NCBI GenBank assembly: GCA_036365455.1
Contig: JAWQUS010000016.1
Location: forward strand, 16,329,001 to 16,393,000
Direction of reading: 5' to 3'
Source: Macrosoma leucophasiata
Taxonomy: Eukaryota; Arthropoda; Insecta; Lepidoptera; Hedylidae
DNA: 64,000 bases
Part shown: piece after piece, positions 30,387 through 41,094 of the stretch
Position numbering within the stretch: the stretch's first letter is position 1
Layout of the letters: each line of letters begins with the position of its first letter
Made by a program: the position numbers and the translations under genes
Notes under the pieces: model-generated
Databases searched by the model: none
What the model was told of the DNA's origin: nothing
What the model saw: the letters and a program-made list of their open reading frames with translations, nothing else

Positions 30387-31770
30387 CTAGCTTTTGCCCG
30401 CGACTTCGTTCGCGTGGACTTCAAGTTCGTCCCGTCTAGTCTAGTAATAAGTAAGAAATACGGTAACTAAGCACTGCAGAGCCCTAATCATAGGCCTATA
30501 GGTAGCTACTGCAGTATGCTCCTATAAACTACATTTAACGATCTTTTTCCTTCAGCATAAACATGCAGATTCTTCGCTTTGGAAACACGTGAGCAAGCCA
30601 CATAGAGCTGACCGTGAGAAAAACATGGCGTGCCCAAATGTAGGCCTGCTACCTTCAAGGTTTGACCCTGCGATTTTTTGATCGTCATTGAAAATGCGAC
30701 TTTTAATGGGAACTGCAGGCGTTTAAAATTGAATGGCAAGTTGTTGGGTATGATTGGGATGCGCGGTATAAGAACATTGTCTCCCTTGGCTTCTCCAGTT
30801 AAAATTGTAGCCTTCACTATATGCCTTCCTAATTCGGTAACTCGCAACCGAGTACCGTTGCATAATCTTGGCGCATCCAGGTTACGCATTAACAAAACGG
30901 GTACACCTACCTTTAATTCCAACTTGTGTGATGGCACCCCGGACAACTCTAAAGAGTTTAGGAACTCTACGGGAGGCCTATATTACTTAAAGTAGGCGAC
31001 CATACGTTTTTATCAAATCGCTAGTGCCTTGAAAATTCGCAAAACGGACATAACCGTCAACGACGTGTGCCCTCACGCGTCTGCCCGCGTTCGGGTCGCG
31101 CACTCAGCGATGAGCCACTTCTTCCCCACCGCACCTACCCCGCTCCCCCCACGCCCCGTTCGCCTGGCGCCGCTGCCGGTATTTATCACCGAAACGGTAT
31201 TTATCGCCGAAATTACTATGACTCTGCATTTTACATCTGTGATATCTTCGAAAACATTTTTTTAATTTACATGCTGTAAAAAGCCATATTGATCTTTATT
31301 AAATGCACAATGTATTTAAGATACTTAATTGGATAAGGATTAATACTGTATTGCTTAAAATCGCTTCGTAAATAAGCCATTATTTGTCGTACAAAGTAAA
31401 GGATAAAAAATGGTTATTGTGGGTTATTCCTAAGAGATAAACATATACCATCACGGACGTTTTTTGTAGACCTTTTTAAGTTGTACAATACTGTAGTAAA
31501 TTGTTTTGATCTATCTTGTAGGATTCAGTCAGCGTTTGCAATGTAAGCGCAAAAAATGTGTTTTTTCTACGACCTCACATTAAAAACCTCAAAAATTGTA
31601 GCCTATGTGTTATTCTGATGTATAAGCTATAGCCTATGTGTTATTCTGATGTATAAGCTATATTGTGGTAAAGTTTCATTCAAATCCATTCAGTAGTTTT
31701 TACGTGAAAGAGTAACAAACATCCATACATCCATACTTACAAACTTTCGCCTTTATAATAGTAAGTAGGA
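30387..31770 (-). mobile_element. Helitron with helicase remnant
   Basis: On the minus strand the element starts TCCTACTTACTATTATAAAG after an A (31770). It ends with the hairpin region CGCGAACGAAGTCGCGGG followed by CAAAAGCTAG before a T (30387). These are classic Helitron ends, inserted between A and T. At 1,384 bp it is far shorter than an autonomous Helitron, so most of the Rep/helicase gene has been deleted. A tandem 30-bp duplication (GCCTATGTGTTATTCTGATG) lies near 31598-31655. Confidence 0.85.
30506..30980 (-). pseudogene. Helitron PIF1-type helicase, C-terminal remnant
   Basis: The open frame runs from PPVEFLNSLELSGVPSHKLE (near 30975) through LKVGVPVLLMRNLDAPRLCN, NGTRLRVTELGRHIVKATIL and FPLKVAFSMTIKKSQGQTLK to GQLYVACSRVSKAKNLHVY. 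SMTIKKSQGQT and YVACSRV are the last two helicase motifs of PIF1-like proteins, which in Helitrons unwind DNA during rolling-circle transposition. The Walker motifs and the Rep nuclease domain are absent. The surviving frame has no internal stop, so the deletion is probably recent. Confidence 0.85.
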
Positions 31771-31778
31771 TATAAAAA

Positions 31779-32063
31779 TCAATTGCTGTTCGTTAGTCTC
31801 GCTAAAACTCGAGAACGGCTGAACCGATATAGCTAATTTTGGTTTTGAATGATTTTTTGAAGTCATGGGAAAGTTTAAAAGGTAAGAAAATATGAAGAAA
31901 TTGAAGGGGAATAGTAAAAAATACAATTTCATTTCCCCATACAAATAGTCCGTATCTATCAAACCTTTGACACATTAAGCGGTTGGCATTTTGCGAAGTT
32001 GGCATTATGAGATGAGACGATTATTTCATTCTGAGGCAATACGAAGTTTTCCGGGTCAGCTAG
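31779..32063 (+). mobile_element. Non-autonomous Helitron
   Basis: Starts TCAATTGCTGTTCGTTAG after an A and ends with the hairpin GGCAATACGAAG...CCGGGTCAGCTAG before a T. It lies 8 bp from the end of the preceding Helitron. It has an extra 40-bp piece (about 31976-32020) absent from the 44870 copy. Confidence 0.8.
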
Positions 32064-32069
32064 TTACCA

Positions 32070-33090
32070 AATAAAATTGGGGGTCAGAGGTGGCGAGATG
32101 GTTTCATCTTACGTTCAAATATCTACGTTGATTGAAGATTCACACATGCCTGTTATCGCCATTTATTTATTCATGTCTACATAACTTGAGCTTCTTTACT
32201 AGAACTCTATGATCAGCAAAAGCTTTGAGCCTTTCTGAAGTGCAATTACTGTAGCATCTTTCGAAATACAATCTTTAAATTGAAACGAGACTCAATTTGA
32301 ATAGAAAAGGCGGCGTATAAGAAATAATGAACAAATATTTGAGGGAGCTGCGCACAAATTAGGAACATGAAGAAAGATTAAAGTTACAATAAACTCCATC
32401 ACACCATTTCCTTTTTGTTCCTTTTCCGTATGCTTTGTTTATGATTTTGAGTAGTACTTTTACTTGTAGTCACAAAGTTAAAGTTAGGGTTGTCAAAAGT
32501 TAAGCAAGTTCTGTAGATTTATAAAAACTCAACTCATTTTAATGGTAATACTTACTTACTAAATATTTTTTGTAAGTTGGTTGACATAATTTCGTTGAGC
32601 ACTAAGTATCTATATTTTAAGGAAACAGCAGTGTAGGTACTTATTATATAGTGCTGTAGAATTAATATATAGCCTATAAAGATGAATTGTGATTTCATTT
32701 TGACGATTAAAATTTGCGTGCATTTTGATGTATATTTTTGATGCTACTCGTATTTACCAATTTATTGCTTAAGAAGAAAAGGCAAGATGTAGACAATTTT
32801 AACCACTTCTTGAAAAATAAAAAGGCACGAGGTGAACAATTTTCTTTTAAAGGGTACTTACTATGATTAGTATTCATTAAAATTGAACTTCAAATGGAAA
32901 ATATAACTTTAATAGTTTTTCAAATTTTGCTTGTTTTGTGGCAGCCCTAAGTTAACAGGAAGCTTCTGATCAAACTGCATGATACGCATCACGCTATACT
33001 ATTGACTTGTTTAACTAATGGACTAAAGTATACCGATTATTGTGTGATGCAAATGTAGTAAAATTATATTTCAAATGGTGAACTGGTTTT
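32070..33090. other. No gene or recognised element
   Basis: AT-rich sequence lying between the two 211-bp direct repeats. No exon, hairpin or element was recognised. Confidence 0.5.
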
Positions 33091-33094
33091 ATGT

Positions 33095-33305
33095 TCCTTT
33101 TATTTGACTACGTTGACATAATGTGATGATTATCTTAAGTATAAGAAAACAGCAAGGAATATGTCTACGATATGGATGTAATTCGATCGTCTTCAAATGT
33201 AATACTCAATTTATATTTTGATTAAGTAACTTAAATAAAAATACTGAATCTAAATTCTACTATATAAAAAATAGAACAGTTATGAAATCAATCGTATATC
33301 GTATT
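33095..33305 (+). repeat. 211-bp direct repeat, copy 2
   Basis: Second copy of 30145-30355, with 206 of 211 positions identical. Confidence 0.85.
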
Positions 33306-33427
33306 TGGTTTTATTATTTATTCCTTCTTCTATTATTTAGTCCTTATACATATTTTGTTGGTGCTCATTATTGAGTATTAGGGTAGTTTTATGTTAGGTT
33401 CCTTAATATTCCGTCGATAAAAGTCTT

Positions 33428-33702
33428 ATTTATGTTACGAAGGTGGCAAACAAGCATGCAGTTCTCATGGATGTTAAGTGATTACTACAGACATCTACAG
33501 ATAAACCAGAGGTCAAAATGCAGATGCGTTGCCAGCCCTGAGACCTAAGGTGTTGTGTCTGTGTGATAGTTATTATGAGGCCATACATTACCATCTAACC
33601 GGAACACGATAGTACAGAATCGTTTGCCGGCAGATAGATTAGGTAATGCGGTGGTGCCTACGCCCTCGAGTCCCGTCACTGGAACTCTACCACCAAAAAA
33701 AA
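33428..33702 (-). mobile_element. SINE-A subfamily II, full length
   Basis: From the A-rich/T-rich end near 33428 to GGAACTCTACCACC at 33702, with markers GATAGTTATTATGAGGCC and TGCCGGCAGATAGATTAG. It stands head to head with the next SINE. Confidence 0.75.
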
Positions 33703-33717
33703 CCTAATTACTTATTA

Positions 33718-33980
33718 TTATTGGTGGCAGAGCACGGGCGTAGGTACCACCGCATTACCTAATATACTTGCCGCTCAATGGTAGTGTTCAGCACTATCGT
33801 GTTCCGGTCAGGTGGTACGGCCTTGTAATTTCCAGCACAGAGGCGTAACACCGTAGGCCTCAGGAGTGGTAACGCATCTGCATTTTGACCTTGGTCTTTG
33901 TGTGGGTGTCTATAGGCTGCAGTCATCACTTAACATCAATGTTAACTGCATTTGCCACTTTCATTACATTAAAAAAAACT
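33718..33980 (+). mobile_element. SINE-A subfamily I, full length
   Basis: From TTGGTGGCAGAGCACGGGCG to CATTACATTAAAAAAAAC. It lies head to head with 33428-33702, so transcripts through both would form a long imperfect hairpin. Confidence 0.75.
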
Positions 33981-34055
33981 TTACTAAGAAGTACACGTAA
34001 AATTACGTAAACCACAACCGTTTCTGACATAACCGATCATAATTTTCGAAATAAG

Positions 34056-34148
34056 TTACTATTTTTCGCAATGACAAATGCTAGTTGATAAAAATAATAT
34101 AAACGAAGATAATAAATCACCTCGGTTAGGATTTAAACCTGCCACCTC
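34056..34148 (-). mobile_element. T1 element broken by a hAT-type MITE
   Basis: The inverted T1 terminus ATTTTTCGCAATGACAAATG leads to CGGTTAGGATTTAAACCTGC, the complement of the B-box region. The sequence stops at GCCACCTC, the target duplication of the MITE that follows. Confidence 0.6.
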
Positions 34149-34433
34149 CATAGAGCAACGCGGTCCACCGGTCGCGGCGGACTGGAGGGGAGTAGCCATA
34201 GCGTGTATTACCGATGCAAAATAGTCTGTCATTTTTTGCGGGGGGAAATGCGTGCGACACACACCAAAAAATCATCTGTTACTACGAAACTCACACCTTG
34301 ACCTTAACAAAATACAGAAACAATTTCACGCACACATTTAAACATCTAGGCGACAGACTAAAGGTCATTTGGTCTTGTACTTTGACAGAGGGGAAAGCCT
34401 GCATATGGCTACTCCCCTTCGTGTTGCTCTATG
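34149..34433. mobile_element. hAT-type MITE, copy 3
   Basis: CATAGAGCAACGCGG...GTGTTGCTCTATG with the perfect 8-bp duplication GCCACCTC (34141-34148 and 34434-34441). Same orientation as copy 2. Confidence 0.85.
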
Positions 34434-34593
34434 GCCACCTCTGAATAAGATGCTGCAGACACTTTGAACTAATTACTAAAATGCCAACAACTATCCTCAA
34501 ACCAATGTTGATTCAATCGCATCTTTTTAAACTTATCATCACTACATATTATAAAGTAAAGTCCCTCTATTTTCTCTGACTGTATGTATGCGC

Positions 34594-35062
34594 CATAGAG
34601 CAACACGGACCACCGGCCACGGCGGACTGGCGGACCGGAGGCACACCGCGGACACTCCGCCAAAATTCCATACAAACGCTTAATTTGGTCTCTATTACAC
34701 AGACATCAACCATTGGCGTGTATTTACACGTGCACCTGTGTGCGTAGTACGTAGAGAGGAGGAGGTTGGCTGATGCGGGGAAATCGGGCAGGACTTTGAA
34801 GTGTCCATTCTATACGTAGTATTATTACATATTCTCTGTCGGAGGGGAGTAACCATATGCAGGCTTTCCCCTCTGTCAAAGTGCAAGACCAAATGGTCCT
34901 ATACCTGTCGCCCAGATATTTAAATGTGTGCGTGAAATTGTTTCTGTATTTTGTTAAAGTCAAGGTGTGAGTTTCATAGCAATAGACGATTTTTGTAGTG
35001 TGAGTGTGTGTCACACGTATTTCCCACCGCAAAAAATTATAGACTGTTTTGCATCGGTAATA
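34594..35062. mobile_element. hAT-type MITE, copy 4, disrupted
   Basis: The left end CATAGAGCAACACGGACCAC at 34594 is separated from the family body (GGAGGGGAGTAACCATATGC, from about 34843) by 190 bp of foreign sequence. The right end stops at GCATCGGTAATAA without the terminal inverted repeat. Confidence 0.6.
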
Positions 35063-35069
35063 AGTCGGA

Positions 35070-35203
35070 AGGTTTATATCTATAATTTATCGATATCGTA
35101 CATACCTATATATACCGAAATATCACGGTTTTCGTCAAAGAAGTCCGTCGCTTCCCCACAACATAGTAAATGATACCCGTGCGATGCCGGGGCGAGTCGC
35201 TAG
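35070..35203 (+). mobile_element. Helitron 3' end fragment
   Basis: Ends GATGCCGGGGCGAGTCGCTAG before a T at 35204, a GC-rich hairpin-plus-CTAG end like other Helitrons here. No matching 5' end was found. Confidence 0.45.
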
Positions 35204-35204
35204 T

Positions 35205-36480
35205 ATTATAATAAAATACGACGTTGGTTATAACGTTACTACAGACATTAACCCTCACATCTGTCCGATCCATTGTAACCGAGATCTATTTTCGAAAGGA
35301 CATAATAACATCTTAGACGGATCCATGTCAGATATGTGAAATATTCAATTGATTTATCCCGTCCACGCCAAAACAACTTTGCCCTTATTGTCGTCCCTTA
35401 AATCCTTTGTGAAACTGCGTGAAGGGCGCCGATGAAATTCGGCACATCGGTCAAGCTTCCCGAATATATAATGGACCATGCGAAAATTTATTATTGAGAA
35501 TGTGTTCCTACTTCGACATTTTATATGCTTCAGGATTAGGATCTTTGATTGGGGTTGATCCAATATTGGTTGAAGTGTTTTAAATTGAGGGTTAATTTTA
35601 TTAATGAATGGTTGAAGTAAAAACCTCCTCCTTTTTTTGGAAGTCGGTTAAAGAGTAGACGCAGCTTATTACAGGCTCATTAGGACCTAAAACTCTCTTT
35701 TAAAGTGTTATCATCTCCTAACAAAAAGCTTCCACTTAAGTCTTTGATTTCAAAATTATCACAGTGGACTTAGAGTTATACTACATACAAAAAAAAAAAG
35801 AGTTACACATACCTAATGACTGTATTCTCCAGACGATAATTTGTCATAACTGAATACGTAAAACAGCTAAGCGTTAATAACTTCCTTTCTACAACAATAG
35901 AAGCTTCAACGACTTGTCTAAAAAATTTTTAGAAATAAACGAGTTTCTCTCGGCGAAAATTGCCGAAAGTTTTTAAAATACAACTTGACGCCACATTTCA
36001 CGCTTTGATAAGCAGTTTTGTGAGTTCATTTCACTGTCAGAAACGTTCACAGCTCAACAACTAGCTCTTTCAGCTTTCTCACAGTTTTATAATCAAACGT
36101 TAAAATTGAATTAATTCATATTTACTTGAATTAAATTACGTCACTCGTGGACATGTTTGGTTGTGTGAGTAATACTCGTACTTATCTACTATATAAGTAA
36201 TAATACACATCTAGTTATGGATTCGACAATGTGAGATGTGTTAAATTTAGGTAGGTGCCGGATCTCACTCCATAGGCCCAGCCAGCTAGTCCCCTCAGTC
36301 CATCCCACATAGCCCAAAGTTTAGCAACTCAATTGTCATTACAAAAATCCCATGTGTTGTGCGCGGCCTGTCTGTGTCTGTATTAACTATTGATGCAGTC
36401 AGAGAGAGGTCCCGACAAATGCAACAAAGTTCATTAAAAAGTATATAAAAATTCTCGAAAGAGCCTCTACGTGTTAGACC
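35205..36480. other. No gene or recognised element
   Basis: Unique-looking AT-rich DNA with scattered short open frames. I see no splice-bounded coding pattern. Confidence 0.5.
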
Positions 36481-36481
36481 C

Positions 36482-37330
36482 CTTTTTTTTTCTTTTTTTT
36501 TTTTACCAGTGGAAAATGCGTTACGCATACCTACCCTTGGGGAGAGGGGTGGGTTATGTGGGACTCCGGGAAAGGCATCCGTCTACCCACTAAAAACCCC
36601 TGGGTGTTCCGACTCGTCCGCCATCACTGGCGGGGTCACGGGAACGCTATCGCACACATCCGCGACCCCACCGGCGGCTGCTCGTTGCCGAGCCCTCCTC
36701 GGAGCCTTTCGGCTCCAACCAACACTAGTGTCGTGCGGAACACCTGCACGCCAGCCAGCCCGGGACCTCTCCATTCGGGCGACGGACATCCCCTAGTCCG
36801 GCGCCCAAAGGTCCCTGCCCCGACCACTCACAACGCCAGGCGTCCCAAGACGCCCGGGTGGAGAAGTCCAGGGGCACACAGTCCGGCCCCGGGGGAGCGG
36901 GAGTGTCAGAGATGAACTGACTTTCAACCACCCCCCCGCGGCCCCACCACGTCGCTATCTGACGGCTAGGCGGCTGGGGATAGGGTGCAGGGCAACGACA
37001 CACCCGTACACCTCTTCCCCAGCCGCCTCCCCACCACGTCCCCATCTTACGGCGGGACAACCGCTAGGCAGCTGGGGATAGGGTGCAGGGCCAACGACCT
37101 ACCCGTACACCTCTTCCCCAGCCGTCTCCTTACCACAGCAGCGAGTGGCGGGCAGAGCCACGCCAGACGCCGCTCCCTCTCTGGGTTCCTCTTGGCTTCT
37201 CCGGTGTGAGGCCAACCACCGGGTACTGAGCCCCCCGCCACGACAAGGCGGAAACCCTCGGGGGAGAGACCCACGTCCCCGCGCAAGCCTAACAGAAGTC
37301 CAGGGTTCAAATAGGAACCCGTGTTGATGA
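36482..37330 (-). mobile_element. GC-rich LINE-like 3' end with poly(A)
   Basis: On the minus strand this strongly GC-rich block ends GGTATGCGTAACGCATTTTC followed by CACTGG and a run of A (36483-36506). That is a poly(A)-terminated retroelement 3' end. Its last open segment reads MADESEHPGVFSG and then stop, like R1/I-group LINE C-termini. It contains a tandem duplication of about 100 bp (36950-37040 and 37045-37140). Clade assignment is tentative. Confidence 0.5.
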
Positions 37331-37334
37331 AAAA

Positions 37335-37640
37335 CATCTACTCAAAAAATTGACACATTTTCCAATAAATTTTTCGATTACGGACAATCAATTTTTTTAT
37401 TTTATGGCCCAGAGAAATGGTTTCGAGGGAAACACCAAGCTTAACACTTGAAAAAGGTATTACGATTTTTTTCAACGTCAAATCTCTAATGCTATAAGAC
37501 CTTAGCACTTTATAACGCAACTAAAACAAAATTAATAAATTAAAGATAACCCTTTGCTCCAAAAACATGTAGCTAAATAGATAGGTATGCTTTTTTAAAT
37601 TAAACGCTGTTCAAAATGGTTTAAGTTTATAATGACTTAT
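37335..37640. other. No gene or recognised element
   Basis: AT-rich single-copy-looking DNA between the GC-rich block and a SINE-B insertion. Confidence 0.5.
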
Positions 37641-37658
37641 TAACTTTAGACATAAATA

Positions 37659-37968
37659 ACTGCCTCAGTAGCGTAGTGGTAGCAGGCCACTACTATTACG
37701 CTGGAGGTCCTGGGTTCGATTCCCGGGTCGGGGACTATCAGAGATAACGGTTTAAAATCCTTTATCTCTGCTTCTATTGGGATTTTTCCATTTTCTGGAA
37801 GTTTCCCAGTACCCCGGAGTTTAATGTGCCCGGAGATGGCAACAGATTCGCCACCTGTAACATGGGCCTAAAACGTAACCGGCGAGTCGTGGGTGTTTGC
37901 ATGTATGATTGAATGCATGCATTTACCTCTGCCTACCCCTTCGGGGATTACAGGCGTGAAGTTACGTT
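37659..37968 (+). mobile_element. SINE-B, recent copy with 18-bp duplication
   Basis: Full-length, TGCCTCAGTAGCGTAGTGGT to GGCGTGAAGTTACGTT, with intact B box GGTTCGATTCC. It is flanked by an exact 18-bp repeat TAACTTTAGACATAAATA (37641-37658 and 37969-37986). This is the best preserved SINE-B here and shows insertion by LINE-type target priming. Confidence 0.85.
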
Positions 37969-38443
37969 TAACTTTAGACATAAATATCATTTTTCCAGTA
38001 GCTGCAAATAAAAGTAAAAGGTAAAAGAAAGAAACTTATTGAAGTGATTAATTTAATTGTGCAAGCGATTTTCATGAATGATACGAATAAATAACTTATT
38101 ATTTCGCAAAGTAAGGGATCGGCAAAAAGGTGACAGTAATAAAAAAATCTCCGACAACTGCGTGAACAAAGCAACTATTTTTGTCGATTCTTCTCTTTGC
38201 AACCCCTTTTCAATATGTCCCAAACACGTGTGCGTTCTAACAAACTGTCAACGTAACTATATTTGTTATATTATAATTCACAAAAAATATCGTACCTTCT
38301 GGTCGTGTGTATACATTTAAGAGAGTACTAATAGGGGAGCCCAAGATATAATTTTTAATTCAATATATGGCGTCAGATTACGATATTGGAAATACCTTGC
38401 ATTCTTTTAAGTACCTCCACCAAATTCAAGCGCTGAACACTTA

Positions 38444-38675
38444 GCTGAGATTCACTGCACAGACCACATTACGACTTTACTTTGACTTCGAGTCGAACTT
38501 TCAATGCTTATTTTGTTTCACAGTCATGTCAAAACTCGTACTCATTTTGCAAAGCATGTAAGTAAAGAATAAATAAAGTAAAATATGAGTTTGACTTGTC
38601 TGTGAAACAAAACAAACATTGAAAGTTCGACTCCAAATCAAAGTAAAGTCGCAGTGCGATCTGTGAATCTCACAT
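38444..38675. mobile_element. TTA-flanked foldback, larger
   Basis: 232 bp of two arms beginning GCTGAGATTCACTGCACAGACC and ending GATCTGTGAATCTCACAT, with TTA at both ends (38441-38443, 38676-38678). The arms share GACTTTACTTTGA and CGAACTTTCAATG inverted. A TTA target suggests the PIF/Harbinger superfamily. Confidence 0.65.
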
Positions 38676-38678
38676 TTA

Positions 38679-38815
38679 GGGTGAGATTCACACACCGCAC
38701 TACGACTTTACTTTGAGCAAAGTATGTTTAGAACTGTCAGTAAAGTATGAGTTTTGACAGTTCTAAGCGTACTTTGCTGGGAGTAAAGTCGTAGTGCGGA
38801 CTGTGAAATTCACCC
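38679..38815. mobile_element. TTA-flanked foldback, smaller
   Basis: 137-bp near-palindrome GGGTGAGATTCACACACCGC...GACTGTGAAATTCACCC. It is flanked by TTA (38676-38678 and 38816-38818) and shares the left TTA with its larger neighbour. Confidence 0.7.
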
Positions 38816-38829
38816 TTAGAGCTACCCCC

Positions 38830-39225
38830 CACGTGCTTGTTTTACTTTCAAATGGTCATAATTTTGGATGGGAGCTTTGATTAGGTTCACTTAACATACT
38901 TTCTGTTTATTTGACATTCTTTAATTGTTATTCAACTCCATAGTAATTTAAAGTATTAGATAAATAAATAAAGACATCTGCGAGATAGTATAACTCTAAC
39001 TTTACAGTTGACCCACAAAAAGTCTCGATGAAATTCACTACTTACATATCAAAGCTCAGCGTAAACTTTTAGACCAAGAAGGCTGCAATTTTTCACATAG
39101 TTTTCACTTGAACTTGAAAGTTTTTTTAATCACATCCCCTAAGATGGTCAATTAAGGAATTAAGCCTGTGTAGGCATAAAAGTAGGTGGGTGTAAAAGAC
39201 ATCGATTTCTTCGATACATTTTTTT
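38830..39225. other. No gene or recognised element
   Basis: Unique-looking DNA; nothing supported. Confidence 0.5.
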
Positions 39226-39228
39226 AAT

Positions 39229-39395
39229 GGTATGGAAGTGGCAAACAAGCTTGCAGTTCACATTGATGTTAAGTGATGACTGCAGCCTATAGACACTTAC
39301 ACAAAGACCAAGGTCAAAATGCAGATGCGTTACCACTCCTGAGGCCTAAGGTATTATACCTCTGTGCCGGAAATTACAGGGCCGTACACTTATAC
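39229..39395 (-). mobile_element. SINE-A, 3' half inverted
   Basis: GGCAAACAAGCTTGCAGTTC to GCCGGAAATTACAGGGCC, subfamily I. It breaks off at 39390. Confidence 0.65.
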
Positions 39396-39504
39396 TTAAA
39401 CCGTAGAGACACCAGAGGCAGAGACCGCCGGAGGCAGTTGAACAATTTAAATTTATTGTCATGTTTTTCTCGTCAGCTGACGGGTTAAATAATAAATTTT
39501 GGTA

Positions 39505-39561
39505 GACATAATGTTCGTATACTACCAGTTCCACCCGGATGAAGTCGCGGGCATAAGCTAG
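39505..39561 (+). mobile_element. Helitron 3' end fragment
   Basis: CACCCGGATGAAGTCGCGGG then CATAAGCTAG before T. This is the same hairpin end as the Helitron at 30387. The body is not recognisable. Confidence 0.55.
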
Positions 39562-39569
39562 TTCTTTAA

Positions 39570-40250
39570 TAAAATTTCCGAGTGTTTTTTGATATAAAAT
39601 TAACTCTCCTCAAAACGTAAAATGGATTCAATGATCAACTTAGTGAAGAATAAAACCTGTATTCATCATCAACTTAAAACAGTAACCGCAAAAAGCTTGG
39701 ATTAACAGTACGTAATTGATTTTCGTGCGTATTCATCAAAACACTCCCTGAGAACATTAATCTTCGTGTTCGAGAAAGAAAGGCATTTTTTCTTAGTCAC
39801 TTCGCGAACAAGTTTGAATAGCTCACTTCAGCTTTTTGTGAGTAAAAACTTAAGGGTGATTCAAGTTCGGAGTTTGGACTTCATCTCGTTTACAAACAAT
39901 ATGTCTTTGGCTATTCCAGCATAGAATATTTTATGGAAATTGAAATAAATAGCCCTCAATATCTTACTGTTGATGTCTGTTAATTAGTATTTATAATATA
40001 AACTGTCAATCTTTTTGACAGTTTATATTATATATATTAATTACATTAATTTGTCGTGTTAAACACGTATGACTTTTAGTCAAACCCGGGGAAGGCTTTT
40101 GTCCATTAGTGTACGTCTTTCGGCTGAAGAGATGAGAAAGATCCTCTACTAAGTAGACTAGTGGTATGTATATTTTATCGACATGTAAAATCGTCAACAA
40201 ATCGATCGCCATGTAAAATGATCCGCAGTGCCATGTAAAATGAGGACTTT
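39570..40250. other. Unrecognised DNA with a small palindrome
   Basis: A perfect 16-bp inverted repeat with a 5-base loop is at 39994-40009/40015-40030. Nothing else is supported. Confidence 0.5.
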
Positions 40251-40251
40251 G

Positions 40252-40340
40252 CCTATGATTCGTCTTCCGGTACGCGGTTGCCATTCAAGAACTCTTCTGC
40301 TCCAACGGAGGTCGGTTCTTCGAGCTATGTGCCCTCAATC
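40252..40340 (-). mobile_element. RTE-like LINE fragment
   Basis: The minus frame reads HIARRTDLRWSRRVLEWQPR TGRR, the same C-terminal block as at 1515-1770 and 62645-62930. A very short remnant. Confidence 0.55.
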
Positions 40341-40630
40341 TATCAGCAATACTAGTAGATAGTACATTCTTAGACTGTGATAATAGCATCACAAATAATG
40401 CCGACGATCTTTTCTGCAAAAAAAATCTCTTGTCACTTTGGGCGTGTACAGTTTGATTTCAGCTAACCTAAAAGCATTGTTACAGCAACATCGCAACGAT
40501 ATTGTATAACACTGCAAAATGTATTATATCGGTTGTATGTAATTAATAAAATTAGTTATCGGTGGATGTCGTTCACCGATCCCGAATCGGTTAAATCAAA
40601 AAGGCAAAGTGAAACCGATGCTAGGATGTG

Positions 40631-40690
40631 GCCTTCGGTAGCTTAGTGGTAAAGTGGCTGGACTGATTATCCTGAGATCAAAGGTTCCAT
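40631..40690 (+). mobile_element. T1 element, truncated
   Basis: GCCTTCGGTAGCTTAGTGGT to GAGATCAAAGGTTCC; the A-box region is good but the sequence turns into a T run in the B box. The following stretch to 41090 shows nothing I recognise. Confidence 0.6.
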
Positions 40691-41094
40691 TTTTTTTTAA
40701 ATTTCTATAAAGCATGTTTCTAAAGCCTAATCTTTCATTGTTTGGATGGCGAAACTATTATTTAGTACATATTTCGCTGAAACCTAAAACTTTATCTACA
40801 GACAAGTAACTAATATTTATGAAGTTTCTAAACAGCAACTACTTATCAACGAATGACAGTATCTAAGACCTAACTGAAGTGAATCCAGAGTGCATTTCTG
40901 CGTAAAACTTTCAATAACAGTGTTACCTAGAATGCAAATCCAGCTTATATGTCCTGAGAGATCGGTGGCAAGTTGGTCGAGATGGGTTCTATTGCGTTAG
41001 AAACTATTGGCTAAAGTGCTAGTGGGCTATGTGATGATTCAGTGCGACATTCATTAGGGTTATAATATTTTTCGGTGGGAAATTTAAGGGTAGA

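Noticed and set aside
30145..33305. LTR retrotransposon with 211-bp LTRs
   Set aside because: No TG...CA ends, no target duplication, no gag/pol sequence, no primer site between the repeats.
36509..37337. Several open frames of 60-119 codons
   Set aside because: All lie in the GC-rich island where stops are rare in every frame; the repeated residue patterns follow base composition.
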